Part shown: positions 23,259 through 31,965 of the stretch, one piece after another
Numbering within the stretch: position 1 is the first letter of the stretch
Layout: the number at the start of each line of letters is the position of its first letter
NCBI GenBank assembly: GCA_030693325.1
Contig: JAUYAV010000011.1
Span: 65,368 to 109,602 of the forward strand
Source of the DNA: a bacterium
Lineage (GTDB): Bacteria; Patescibacteriota; Minisyncoccia; UBA6257; MFKM01
DNA: 44,235 bases
Direction of reading: 5' to 3'
The notes under the pieces: generated by a model
Told to the model about the DNA's origin: nothing
Database searches by the model: none
Seen by the model: the letters and a program-made list of their open reading frames with translations, nothing else
Translations under genes and position numbers: made by a program

Positions 23259-24449
23259 TTAATTAATAATTATCTTTTTATACTCCCCTATCATCTCATC
23301 AGCCACTTTGTCTATGTCGAATTTTTCTCTGATTAATCTTTGGGCGTTTTCTTTTATGTTTTGACGAAGCATTTTATTGTTTAAAAGATTATCTATTGCT
23401 TCTGCCAACTGAATAGGATTGCAAGGCGCAACAATGCCGGCGCGATTATTGCTTATTTCCCGATGTATTCCGACACCATCGCTTATAATCGTTGGCAAAC
23501 CACAGGCCATCGCCTCAACCACGGCCATTCCGAAATTCTCGGAATAAGAAGGAAGAGCGAATATGTCGCTTCCGACATATGCTTCCAGCTTTTTCCTGCC
23601 GGTAAGCATGCCGGCAAACGTCAGTTTGTCCATGACTTTTTCGTCTTCAAACCATTTTTTGACTTTTGCTTTAAAACTTTCTTCGCCGTCTCCGACAATT
23701 AGAAGATGAACATCGTCTCTTTTTTGGACGACTAAGCCGTAGGCCTTTGCTAAGATATCCAAACCCTTTTTCCAGTTTAAACGGCTTAAAAACAAAATTA
23801 CTTTTTTATTTTTCAATATCGGATAACTATTTACCAAATCGCTTTTTAAAGGCAAATTAACGAACTCGGACAAGTCAATTCCGTTGGGAACAACAAACGC
23901 TTTCTTGTTTTTTAATTTCAGGAATGAATTGGTTTTTTCAAATTCATCCCGCGCAGTGTAGTGGATAGATGCCGCGCTCTCCAAATCTTTTTTGGCAATC
24001 AATTCGTAATAAAGCCTTTTTTTCCAACCCTTTTTGTTGAAAGTGTAGGAATAAAGCGTTCCTCGGGGAGCAATAATATAAGGCTTCCCGTATTTTCGGC
24101 AATAATGAGCGGCGACGGCAGTCGGATAATTCCAAACCGCCGACAAATAAACGAGATCAAAATTATTTACATTTTTTTTCAAGGCCCGGGTTAAAGGCCG
24201 GGAAAATTGCCAGCCGTTCGGACCGACAAATTCAAAAATTTTGGAGAAATTGAAATAAATCACTTTCACGCCGTCAACGTTAATTTCCTGCCCTGTCGTA
24301 ACCTTTCCGGCTAAACCGATATTAGTGGTGTAAACCGTCACGTCAGCGCCTTTTTTAACCAAGGCTTTATTTAAATTATGGACGGAAGCGATAGGACCGC
24401 CGAACTTAAAGGCCGGATAATACGAGGGTATGACGCAAAGAATTTTCAT
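23259..24449 (-). CDS. Glycosyltransferase family 4
   Basis: A 396-residue GT-B enzyme with an acceptor domain (ILCVIPSYYPAFKFGGPIASVHNL) and a canonical GT4 donor domain: PNGIDLSEF, VILFLSRLNWKKGLDIL, LLIVGDGEESF, and PSYSENFGMAVVEAMACGLPTI with the E-x7-E nucleotide-sugar site. It transfers an unknown sugar in a retaining reaction on the cytosolic side of the membrane. It overlaps the upstream epimerase by 4 nt (ATGA), so both are co-translated. Downstream, the palindrome-bounded PaaX/Cas2 unit separates it from the next GT2 gene. Confidence 0.9.
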   Translation of the reverse strand: MKILCVIPSYYPAFKFGGPIASVHNLNKALVKKGADVTVYTTNIGLAGKVTTGQEINVDGVKVIYFNFSKIFEFVGPNGWQFSRPLTRALKKNVNNFDLVYLSAVWNYPTAVAAHYCRKYGKPYIIAPRGTLYSYTFNKKGWKKRLYYELIAKKDLESAASIHYTARDEFEKTNSFLKLKNKKAFVVPNGIDLSEFVNLPLKSDLVNSYPILKNKKVILFLSRLNWKKGLDILAKAYGLVVQKRDDVHLLIVGDGEESFKAKVKKWFEDEKVMDKLTFAGMLTGRKKLEAYVGSDIFALPSYSENFGMAVVEAMACGLPTIISDGVGIHREISNNRAGIVAPCNPIQLAEAIDNLLNNKMLRQNIKENAQRLIREKFDIDKVADEMIGEYKKIIIN

Positions 24450-25375
24450 AAATTATTTAAATATTTTTTTACTCCTTCTTGAAAACTGATTTTCGGTTGC
24501 CATTTAAGAATTTTTCTCGCCCGAGAACAGTTCAGAGCAATCCGGTTAACTTCGCCTTTGCGGAAAGGAGCGTAAATCGGCGGTTTTTTAAATTTAAGTT
24601 CCCGGGCCAAAGTGTCAAAAACTTTTTGGTCGGCGGTTTCTTTGCCGCTACCGAGATTTAAAATCTCATTTTTCCCTTTTTTAAGCCCCAGAACATTCGC
24701 CTCAACAATGTCGCCGACATAGACATAATCGCGGGTTTTGCCGCCGTCGCCGAAAATCGTCGGCCGGATTCCTTTTTTCATCAATCCACTGAAAATAGCA
24801 ACCACCCCGGCTTCTCCTTTCGGATTCTGCCGCGGCCCGTAAACGTTGCCGCAGCGCAAAATCAGATAATTGAAATTATGATTACGGGCGTAAAATTTCA
24901 CTAATTTCTCTCCGGCTAATTTGGAAATCGGATAAGGTGATAGTGGGTCAACCGGAGATTTCTCGGTGGCTAATGGTTTTTTCTGTCTGCCGTAAACCGT
25001 GCCGCCGCTTGAAATAAAAATGAATTTTTTTATGCCGACTTTGGCTCCGGCCAATAAAACATTTGCCGTTCCCAAAATGTTTACCTGATACGTCAAAGTG
25101 GGATCTTTAAGAGATTTAATAACCTCGGCAACGGCCGCGTAATGATTAATGATTTGGGGTTTTTCTTTTTTAAAAATTTTTTCCAGCAACGGCAAATTTC
25201 TGATGTCGGCTTTGTAAAATTTCGCCCGCTTATTCAGATTTTTCTTGAAGCCCGTTGAAAAATTGTCTATAACGACAACTTTATAACCAAGGTCAATATA
25301 CTTATCAACGATATGACTTCCTATGAATCCCGCACCACCGGTAAAAATAATTTTTTCGGAAAATTTTTTAACCAT
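24446..25375 (-). CDS. NAD-dependent sugar epimerase (GalE-like extended SDR)
   Basis: An extended short-chain dehydrogenase acting on a nucleotide sugar, probably a 4-epimerase of UDP-glucose type. Visible motifs are the NAD-binding FTGGAGFIGSH, the Ser region ISSGGTVYG, catalytic YPISK (YxxxK) and the substrate-binding RCGNVYGPRQNPKGEAGVV. I choose the ATG at 25375 (about 309 residues), which reads MVKKFSEKIIFTGG; an upstream TTG at 25387 is less likely. It is coupled to the downstream GT4 gene by a 4-nt overlap, suggesting it supplies that enzyme with its donor. Confidence 0.9.
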   Translation of the reverse strand: MVKKFSEKIIFTGGAGFIGSHIVDKYIDLGYKVVVIDNFSTGFKKNLNKRAKFYKADIRNLPLLEKIFKKEKPQIINHYAAVAEVIKSLKDPTLTYQVNILGTANVLLAGAKVGIKKFIFISSGGTVYGRQKKPLATEKSPVDPLSPYPISKLAGEKLVKFYARNHNFNYLILRCGNVYGPRQNPKGEAGVVAIFSGLMKKGIRPTIFGDGGKTRDYVYVGDIVEANVLGLKKGKNEILNLGSGKETADQKVFDTLARELKFKKPPIYAPFRKGEVNRIALNCSRARKILKWQPKISFQEGVKKYLNNL

Positions 25376-25392
25376 AATAATTTTCAAAAATT

Positions 25393-26508
25393 TTAAGAAG
25401 TATAATTATTACGATGATAAGCAATTTGTTTCTTGATGAAAGACCTGACTCCCATCAAGCAAGGAATTCTTTTTAAGAAAGGCTTAAGACGCTCAAAATT
25501 ATTTAGATATCCTCTTTTTTTTATATTTGCTAATTTTTGCAGATGCCGCTCATAGGTCGTCGCGCGTCCCAAAAAACCCGAGGTGACAAGATCACGAAAT
25601 TTATCCATATTTATTTTTTCGGAATCAGTGATAATTTTGTTTTTAAATGCCGTATCAATAAGTTCTATGGCGCAATCAGGCAAACGAAAAACCTCAAACA
25701 AGGAAGCGGCTTTTAAAATTCTGGTTTCGTCCCAGTCGGATAGTAATATTTTTTTATTTTCTATTTCAGCCACGGGGTCTCGAAAAAATATTGCCTGACC
25801 CAAAACAATTTGGCCATAGTGAGCCGTACCGCCGGCAAAAGGAGCCACGCTATCTATGCCAGGAAACGACTTTTTCGCATAGCGATACAGATTTAAATCG
25901 TATAACTTAAAACCAAGGGGTCTTAAAAATTGCTCTATCTCGCTAAATCCCCTGCCCTCCCCGCGCCAAGGCGCAAAAAGAACCTCACAACTGATTCCGA
26001 GAACTGACTTTTTAAGTTGATTAACAGACCCTTTAAGAATATCAAGATCGGCCCCTTCGGCATCAATCTTCATGAAATCAATATCAGGGATATTATAATC
26101 TTTAATAAAAGAATCAAAGTCGGTGGTATGAATAATTGACGTTTTTCTAATTTTAAGGTTTTCTTCATCCGGAAAACGGCTTACAATTTTTTGATCCGCA
26201 GGGTAAAGACCTGAAGCAGCCGACGCCTGATTGTGATAGAAAACATAAGAACCTTTATCTTTGTAAAGAGCAACCGGGTAAAACCTGGATTTTGACTCGG
26301 GATCTAAGGAGTTATTTAACCTTTCGCACTCCTCTGGATCCGGCTCAAAACCAACAAATCTAACCGCATTGCCGTAATTGGTCCAGTGGTGTTCAGGCCC
26401 ACCGCGGCTACCGACATCAACGACAGCCAAGGAACGATTTTTTAAAATCTCATTTTTAACAAGATATTTAGTAAATCGAGGGTTAGGCGCGAATGATGAA
26501 TAAAACAT
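25393..26508 (-). CDS. FkbM-family methyltransferase
   Basis: A 371-residue protein with a SAM-dependent FkbM-type domain: VVDVGSRGGPEHHWTNYG (SAM loop), FVGFEPDPEECERLN, and DIDFMKIDAEGADLDILKGS, the family's signature acidic motif. FkbM enzymes O-methylate sugars or polyketides; here a sugar hydroxyl of the surface glycan is the likely target. The C-terminal about 120 residues form an extra helical region of unknown role. It lies between an aminotransferase gene upstream and an epimerase gene downstream in the same minus-strand run. Confidence 0.87.
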   Translation of the reverse strand: MFYSSFAPNPRFTKYLVKNEILKNRSLAVVDVGSRGGPEHHWTNYGNAVRFVGFEPDPEECERLNNSLDPESKSRFYPVALYKDKGSYVFYHNQASAASGLYPADQKIVSRFPDEENLKIRKTSIIHTTDFDSFIKDYNIPDIDFMKIDAEGADLDILKGSVNQLKKSVLGISCEVLFAPWRGEGRGFSEIEQFLRPLGFKLYDLNLYRYAKKSFPGIDSVAPFAGGTAHYGQIVLGQAIFFRDPVAEIENKKILLSDWDETRILKAASLFEVFRLPDCAIELIDTAFKNKIITDSEKINMDKFRDLVTSGFLGRATTYERHLQKLANIKKRGYLNNFERLKPFLKRIPCLMGVRSFIKKQIAYHRNNYTS

Positions 26509-26542
26509 TTAATTTATAAATAAATTCGGCAGTCCACCGCTC

Positions 26543-27685
26543 TTATGAGCAATCGTATGCTTTCACTTTGTCAATAATATATTTTATTTGATCTTCGGTT
26601 AGGTCTCCATGAATAGGGAGAAGAATCACGTCTTCGTCGGCACGCGCGGTTACCGGGATATCATCGCGTTTCCCTCCGAACATCGGGTAAATATCATTTC
26701 TCCGATTATTGATTTTAACCATAATTTTATGGTCATGCATATGCTTCGCGAATGCAGAACGATCAACCACATGGACAGGAAAAATCTGATAATTCGGTTC
26801 TCGGTCGTTATAGTAAGTAAGTAACTTCACTTTCTTGCAATCCGCAAGTTCTTTTCTGTACCTTTCACCAATTTCCTTCCTTTTCTTAGCAGGCTCATCG
26901 AAATGATCCACTCCAGTACAAGCTAAAGTGGCGACGATGTCATTCATATTGTACTTGAAGCCCAGCTTTTCACCCTTGAAAGACGGCGGAAGCGGATCAA
27001 TAAAATTTGGTTCTTTATCTTCTCGGTCTATGCCGTACCAAATGATTTTTTTTAGATCTTTATAATAATCTTCTCTCTCAGTGACAATAAGTCCACCATC
27101 CCCGGAATTAATGATTTTAACCACTTGGAAAGAAAAACAAACAATATTTCCCGTAGCTCCAATGTATTTCCCTTTGTATTTGCTTCCAAGCGCGTGAGCA
27201 GAATCTTCAATAAGTGGAAGGTTGTGTTTCTTGGCGATTGCTCTTATCTCATCCAGGTCGCATGGGTTTCCGCCGTAGTGTACGATTGAGATTGCTTTTG
27301 TTCTCTCTGTTATTCTCTCTTCTATGCTTTGCGGATCTATATTCAGGTCGTCATACCGAATATCAGCAAACACCGGCTTGGCTCCTTGTTCCAAAATAGC
27401 GGTGTTGGTAGCAATAAACGTGAAAGGAGTGGAAACTACCTCATCTCCGGGACCAACGCCAAGCATTGCCAGACTCGCTCGTAACGCGGATGTGCCGCTG
27501 TTCACCGCGACGCAATACGGAAACCCCCACCTTTTGCAGGCTTTCTCGCGCAATTCTTTCTCTCGGGGACCAGTGTTAATCCATTTAGAGCGTAGTGTTT
27601 CTCCTACTCTTTCAATAGCTTCCTCCGGAACAAAAGCTCCCCATGGCCGGATTTCATCTCCAATCTCATAATCTTTTTTTAGCAT
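26543..27685 (-). CDS. DegT/DnrJ/EryC1/StrS-family sugar aminotransferase
   Basis: A PLP-dependent aminotransferase that adds an amino group to a keto-sugar nucleotide. The 380 residues include NSGTSALRASL (phosphate cup), DSAHALGSKY with D161 for the pyridine nitrogen, and FSFQVVKIINSGDGG with the PLP lysine K190. A typical N-terminus (EIRPWGAFVPEEAIERVGET...WINTGP) is present. The keto sugar may come from the 4,6-dehydratase (Gmd) pathway, giving a perosamine-like sugar, although pairing is not certain. The codon usage and style of this gene and the next two differ slightly from neighbours, hinting at transfer as a block. Confidence 0.92.
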   Translation of the reverse strand: MLKKDYEIGDEIRPWGAFVPEEAIERVGETLRSKWINTGPREKELREKACKRWGFPYCVAVNSGTSALRASLAMLGVGPGDEVVSTPFTFIATNTAILEQGAKPVFADIRYDDLNIDPQSIEERITERTKAISIVHYGGNPCDLDEIRAIAKKHNLPLIEDSAHALGSKYKGKYIGATGNIVCFSFQVVKIINSGDGGLIVTEREDYYKDLKKIIWYGIDREDKEPNFIDPLPPSFKGEKLGFKYNMNDIVATLACTGVDHFDEPAKKRKEIGERYRKELADCKKVKLLTYYNDREPNYQIFPVHVVDRSAFAKHMHDHKIMVKINNRRNDIYPMFGGKRDDIPVTARADEDVILLPIHGDLTEDQIKYIIDKVKAYDCS

Positions 27686-27708
27686 AAGTATATTTTATTT
27701 AATTATAA

Positions 27709-28518
27709 TCAAGACTTTAACGAAAGCAACTTGCCGCTGGAAAGAAAAAATTCTTGAAGATACTCTTCCGAGGTCTTTAAAGGATATATCCCCCCAAGTT
27801 TTTCAACATTCATTTCATATATCTGCTTTTCGACCCCACTATCCGGCGGAACAATACTTCCAATATACTTTGTCATATTTTTTAATAGGAAGGTTCCACG
27901 CCCACCGACATTATAAATCTCATTTTTCGACAATCGCCCCAAAAGATACTGAACAATATTGGCAATCTCTTCAGTAGTCACCAACTGAATTTGAGAATCA
28001 AGCCCCACAAAAGGTTTCTTCCCGCAAAGAATATCAAAAATAGGGCCTTTTTTGAGTCCTGTCCCCAGAATTGCAGCTGAACGTAAAATCAAATAATTAC
28101 TCTTACATCTTCGCACAATTAATTCTCCCAGATGTTTATGAAAACCATAGGGGGAAAGTTTTTGAGGATCTATAATCCTGTCCTCCTTCGTTGACCCCGG
28201 GTTTGAATAATCCTCATAAACATCCGGGGAAGAAATAAAGACGTACATTCCAAAACTAAAATCAAAAAGACTCTTGTAAACGGAGAATGTTGATTTCTCG
28301 AAATCCTCAAGTGGATGCTCATTAGCCCAAAATCTTTTACTGTTCCCGTTGGCATTGATAACAACATCATAATGCTTCCCTCGGAACGTATCATAATTCT
28401 CTCGGGTTATTCCATCTACTTTATAATTTTTTTGCAAAAACCGGACCAAATCCAACCCCAGCAGGCCCATGCCCCCGATAACTCCTATCGTTTTTTTTTG
28501 ATCAATACGAACGGACAT
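27709..28518 (-). CDS. NAD(P)-dependent epimerase/reductase, extended SDR family
   Basis: A 269-residue short-chain dehydrogenase relative with GVIGGMGLLGLDLV as NAD(P)-binding motif, FISSPDVYEDY as the Ser region and SPYGFHKHLGE as YxxxK. It lacks the long C-terminal region of GalE or Gmd, which suits RmlD-like 4-reductases or small epimerases. Its N-terminus (MSVRIDQKKT) precedes the motif. It starts 2 nt after the stop of the Fcl-like gene. Together with the aminotransferase and that gene it likely completes one deoxy- or aminosugar branch. Confidence 0.85.
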   Translation of the reverse strand: MSVRIDQKKTIGVIGGMGLLGLDLVRFLQKNYKVDGITRENYDTFRGKHYDVVINANGNSKRFWANEHPLEDFEKSTFSVYKSLFDFSFGMYVFISSPDVYEDYSNPGSTKEDRIIDPQKLSPYGFHKHLGELIVRRCKSNYLILRSAAILGTGLKKGPIFDILCGKKPFVGLDSQIQLVTTEEIANIVQYLLGRLSKNEIYNVGGRGTFLLKNMTKYIGSIVPPDSGVEKQIYEMNVEKLGGIYPLKTSEEYLQEFFLSSGKLLSLKS

Positions 28519-28520
28519 AC

Positions 28521-29444
28521 TTAAATTATGCTTTTGTAATAATGGATCGTATTTTTAATGCCTTCTTCAAGAGAGGTAAATTTAAAATCCGGGTATTTTT
28601 CACGGAATTTTCTGTCATCCAGTATCTTGAAAGGAGCACCATCGGCGTATTTAGTATTAAAAGAAAACTCAACATTGTAGTTTAGAATTTCCGCGGCTAT
28701 CTTTGCTATCTCCGCTATGGAGTATGCTTTGTTTTGAGCAAAGTTGATCGGGTAAACCTGTTCTTCTATTTCGTTGATTGATTTAACCAATATCTTGGCC
28801 ACGTCCTTTATGTAAACCCATTCCCTGGTTGGTTTGCCGGACCCCCAAATTTCAAATTGTTTTTCTTGGGTTCTTTGAGCCTTAATCATTCTTATTATTA
28901 TTCCGTTTAAAGCGTGAACTTTATTCGGATCAGTATAGTCACCGGGGCCATAAGCATTGGCAATCAGCCAATTTACTGTTTTTACGCCATACTGCTTGCG
29001 ATAACATTCAGATACAGCATAAATCATTCTGCGAACCGAAGCATAGGCCAACACCGAATCATGCACTGGCCCTTTTTCCCAATCGGGCTCGTAATGGGTA
29101 TTAGCTTCGCCGGAATAAGAGCAATTAGAGATTGGGTTAATTATTTTTGCTAGAGGGCAGACCGCTGTCACCCCTTTATAGATGTTCAACACTATACGCA
29201 TATTATCGTCTATCACGTCACCCGCGTATTGAGCCACATAATGAATACCACCGACATGAGCGGCGCAATTAATAATTGTGTCGGGATTTATTTCTTTTAA
29301 TCTTCTTGAAAAATCCTCCAAAATCCGAATATCCGTACCCTCGTGGCGAGACAAAGAGAAAACTTCATAATTTTCTTCTTTAAGAGCTTCCACCACGTGC
29401 TGGCCAAGAAATCCATTTCCACCCAAAATTAGTATTTTTCGCAT
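28521..29444 (-). CDS. GDP-L-fucose synthase-like epimerase/reductase with Y-x3-R in place of Y-x3-K
   Basis: The 307 residues align by eye with the GDP-fucose synthase (Fcl/WcaG) group: ILGGNGFLGQHVV, AAHVGGIHYV, ANAYGPGDYTDPNKVHALNGIIIR and WGSGKPTREWVYIKDVA. Such enzymes convert GDP-4-keto-6-deoxymannose, the Gmd product (gmd at 43085-44104), to GDP-fucose. The catalytic lysine of the YxxxK motif is replaced by arginine (Y134-A-S-V-R138; codon CGC seen directly). The Ser region reads SNCSYSG. The enzyme may therefore be altered in specificity or act as epimerase only. The start ATG at 29444 fits the Rossmann start. Confidence 0.85.
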   Translation of the reverse strand: MRKILILGGNGFLGQHVVEALKEENYEVFSLSRHEGTDIRILEDFSRRLKEINPDTIINCAAHVGGIHYVAQYAGDVIDDNMRIVLNIYKGVTAVCPLAKIINPISNCSYSGEANTHYEPDWEKGPVHDSVLAYASVRRMIYAVSECYRKQYGVKTVNWLIANAYGPGDYTDPNKVHALNGIIIRMIKAQRTQEKQFEIWGSGKPTREWVYIKDVAKILVKSINEIEEQVYPINFAQNKAYSIAEIAKIAAEILNYNVEFSFNTKYADGAPFKILDDRKFREKYPDFKFTSLEEGIKNTIHYYKSII

Positions 29445-29463
29445 ATACCTAAATTATACCTGA

Positions 29464-30630
29464 TTATCCATTAGCTTTAAAACGCCCTTCCGAATCCAAA
29501 AAATTTTCCTGAGTGAATACAAAAGATTTTCCTACGTTAGTTTTCGTAAATTTTCTTACGACGAAATCAAAACAACGGCCTAGAGTCATCGAAACCGAAT
29601 AAATCACCGCCATCGTGATTTCAAAAAACGAGAGTTCGCCGAAAAAATCATAAATCAGTTTCTTGCTTTCTTTTATATTTAAAAAAGACAAACGAAAACC
29701 GCATTGAAAAAAACCGATAAATGACGCTGATAATACTTGAGCTCCCATAAAAATCTTCATTTTCGGATAAAATCTTGGCCATTTAAGCTTATAAATATAT
29801 TTGTATATAAGAAAATAGTAATAAGATTTTTTAAAAACTTCAGATAATGAATTTTGTTTAAGAGGGATATAGCTATTATCCGAGTGCGCGATTTTTATAT
29901 AATTTAACGAATTATCAAAAATAAAACTTTTATATCGGGTAAGAACTTCCGTAAACAATACTGAATCGATACCGAACGCCCTCCTGAAAAACTCTCTTAA
30001 TTCTTCCGGAACGGATTTAGATGGATTATGATAATAATTTTCAACAAAATACTCCATGGCGCTCACGAAATCCTTACTCCTCACTAACGCAAACCCACTT
30101 ATGTAAAGATGCGTCGGTCGGTATATGCGTCTTATAAACCATTCGGCCGAGCGCGTTCCCGGAGAAAAATGTTCTCGGCAGTCAAATGTAAAGATGCCAT
30201 TATCGCCATGTTCAAACAAAGCTGTTAAATCCGGCACCACGCCGGCGATGTCAGGATGTCTCAAAAAGGCACGCACTCCATTTTCTATATAATCCCTCGC
30301 AAGCCAATCATCTGCTCCCATCATCATGGCAAAATCTCCCTTCGCAAGCTTGGACATTTTCAAAAATCCCTCCGCGACGAATCCCTTACTATTTAAAACA
30401 TTAGCTCTTTTGTCGTTTCTGAAATATTTTACTCTGGAATCTCGCGCCATATATTCCCTTACCACTCTCTCGCTGTCATCGGTACTCGCGTCATCAACTA
30501 TCACTATTTCTATATTTTTATATGTTTGATTCAAACAACTTTCAATAACCCTGTGGATATATCTTCCTGCGTTAAAAAATGTCGTACAGATACTCACCAG
30601 TGGATTTTTATCTGATGCGCTTTTATCCAT
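29464..30630 (-). CDS. Glycosyltransferase family 2
   Basis: An inverting GT-A transferase of 388 residues with N-terminal PLVSICTTFFNAGRYIHRVIESCLNQTYKNIEIVIVDDASTDD-type residues and the metal motif in MMGADDWLARDY. The C-terminal half has hydrophobic and amphipathic segments (about 285-360) that may dock it to the membrane. The donor and acceptor are unknown. It is the first gene of the long minus-strand run ending at 16691 and lies divergent from the plus-strand epimerase at 30766. Confidence 0.88.
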   Translation of the reverse strand: MDKSASDKNPLVSICTTFFNAGRYIHRVIESCLNQTYKNIEIVIVDDASTDDSERVVREYMARDSRVKYFRNDKRANVLNSKGFVAEGFLKMSKLAKGDFAMMMGADDWLARDYIENGVRAFLRHPDIAGVVPDLTALFEHGDNGIFTFDCREHFSPGTRSAEWFIRRIYRPTHLYISGFALVRSKDFVSAMEYFVENYYHNPSKSVPEELREFFRRAFGIDSVLFTEVLTRYKSFIFDNSLNYIKIAHSDNSYIPLKQNSLSEVFKKSYYYFLIYKYIYKLKWPRFYPKMKIFMGAQVLSASFIGFFQCGFRLSFLNIKESKKLIYDFFGELSFFEITMAVIYSVSMTLGRCFDFVVRKFTKTNVGKSFVFTQENFLDSEGRFKANG

Positions 30631-30718
30631 ACGTAAAATTTTAGCAAGGCTACCTCACAAAATCAACGCTGTAGCAAGCACGGCCGCGGCCCGCCATACG
30701 CCGTCAATATCAATACAC

Positions 30719-30746
30719 TTGCAGAAAACGCCACTTTAATTATACT
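30719..30746 (+). promoter_or_regulatory. Putative promoter of the plus-strand epimerase
   Basis: TTGCAG (30719-30724), 16-nt spacer, TATACT (30741-30746), with transcription expected near 30753. This gives a leader of about 13 nt to the first ATG (30766) and 34 nt to the second (30787). The rest of the divergent spacer 30631-30765 holds nothing else recognised. Confidence 0.45.
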
Positions 30747-30765
30747 AATTAAGTAGTAATTAAAA

Positions 30766-31716
30766 ATGGTGCATAATTATAAACATATGAAGATACTCAT
30801 TACCGGAGGCGCGGGATTCGTTGGGTCAACATTAGTTCCACTACTCCTTAAGGAGGGTCTTGATGTCACGGTGGTTGATAATTTGATGTATCACCAAGAC
30901 AGCCTTCTTGGGAACGCAATGTTTAAAAATTTTCATTTCATTCTTGGCGACGTGCGGGATGAAATAGTGATGAAACCGGCTATCCGCAACGCCGATGTTA
31001 TAATTCATCTCGCCGCCATTGTGGGAGAGCCGGCTTGTCGCATGCGTCCCGACCTCGCAAAAAGCGTGAATCTCCAGGCAAGTAAAATTATCAATAAACT
31101 CCGAAGTAAAAATCAAACTCTTATCTTTGCCTCAACGGGCAGTAATTACGGTAAAGTGAGAACCATCTGTACCGAGAAAACGCCGCTCAACCCGTTATCT
31201 CTTTACGGAGTTACAAAAACCGAGTCGGAAAAAATTTTTCTCACGAAGGGCAATTGTATTATTTATCGGTTCGCGACGGGGTTCGGCATCTCGCCGCGCC
31301 TCCGCCTTGATTTACTACCGAACGATTTCACTTATAAGGCGGTTCATGAACGAAACCTTATTGTGTACCAGAAAGATTATCGGCGAACCTTTATTCATGT
31401 CAAAGATATGGCGAAGGCGTTCGCGTTCGCACTCGCGCACATCCCGCAGATGAAAAACGATGTTTTTAATGTCGGGCACGAATCAATGAACCTCACGAAA
31501 GAAAATATCGCCAAAAAAATCAAGGAGAAAATCGATTTTTATCTCTACTTCGCGCCAATCGGCCACGACCCTGATTTTCGCAACTATGAAGTTTCATATA
31601 AAAAAATTCGTAAAATTGGTTTTACTACCGATATTTCAATAGACGAAGGCCTAGAAGAGCTCATCAAGGCGTTTAAGATGATACTGGTAGTTAGCCCGCA
31701 CTCAAACTTAAATTGA
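30766..31716 (+). CDS. NAD-dependent nucleotide-sugar epimerase/dehydratase (extended SDR)
   Basis: A 316-residue protein with ILITGGAGFVGSTLVPLLL, IIHLAAIVGEPACRMRP, FASTGSNYG and the YxxxK motif LYGVTK. The family acts on UDP- or NDP-sugars (4-epimerase, 4,6-dehydratase or decarboxylase); specificity cannot be set. The AAIVGEPAC loop is characteristic of a subgroup seen in exopolysaccharide clusters. Either ATG 30766 (MVHNYKH...) or ATG 30787 (MKILITGG) may be used; the latter is the usual family start. It ends before a classical terminator (31765-31801). Its plus orientation and richer base composition set it apart from the surrounding genes. Confidence 0.87.
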   Translation: MVHNYKHMKILITGGAGFVGSTLVPLLLKEGLDVTVVDNLMYHQDSLLGNAMFKNFHFILGDVRDEIVMKPAIRNADVIIHLAAIVGEPACRMRPDLAKSVNLQASKIINKLRSKNQTLIFASTGSNYGKVRTICTEKTPLNPLSLYGVTKTESEKIFLTKGNCIIYRFATGFGISPRLRLDLLPNDFTYKAVHERNLIVYQKDYRRTFIHVKDMAKAFAFALAHIPQMKNDVFNVGHESMNLTKENIAKKIKEKIDFYLYFAPIGHDPDFRNYEVSYKKIRKIGFTTDISIDEGLEELIKAFKMILVVSPHSNLN

Positions 31717-31764
31717 TTCAGCTTCGGCTGTATGCTTTAAACCACTATCGCAACTGTGATAAGC

Positions 31765-31801
31765 AAAAAGGAACACGGTGATAAATACCGTGTTCCTTTT
31801 T
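31765..31801 (+). terminator. Rho-independent (bidirectional) terminator
   Basis: A 15-bp perfect stem, AAAAAGGAACACGGT (31765-31779) with its complement (31787-31801), around a 7-nt loop, ends in a T-run. It lies 48 bp after the epimerase stop. The A-run and T-run on the two sides would allow termination in both directions. Confidence 0.9.
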
Positions 31802-31854
31802 GTATTTACAAAAATTACCCAGCGGACAACAGCTAAACGCAACCACAACTGGAC

Positions 31855-31883
31855 TTGACTTATTTTGAAATACAGTTTAAAAT
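31855..31883 (+). promoter_or_regulatory. Putative strong promoter of the radical-SAM gene
   Basis: TTGACT (31855-31860), exactly 17 nt, TAAAAT (31878-31883). The mRNA leader would be about 75 nt and includes the strong Shine-Dalgarno at 31951-31959. Confidence 0.55.
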
Positions 31884-31950
31884 AAAAAAAGCATGGATAA
31901 TGGATTATAAGTGTTTCCATATCCGATTGACAAATTAATAATTAAATAAC

Positions 31951-31960
31951 GAAAGGGGGG
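31951..31960 (+). promoter_or_regulatory. Strong Shine-Dalgarno of the radical-SAM gene
   Basis: GAAAGGGGGG ends 5 nt before the ATG at 31966. It stands out because almost no other gene in the window has a recognisable ribosome-binding site, which supports a different origin for this gene. Confidence 0.7.
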
Positions 31961-31965
31961 TTTTA

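Noticed and set aside
30631-30765. Possible small gene or RNA in the divergent spacer
   Set aside because: Only a promoter-like pair was found; no open frame or stable fold stands out.
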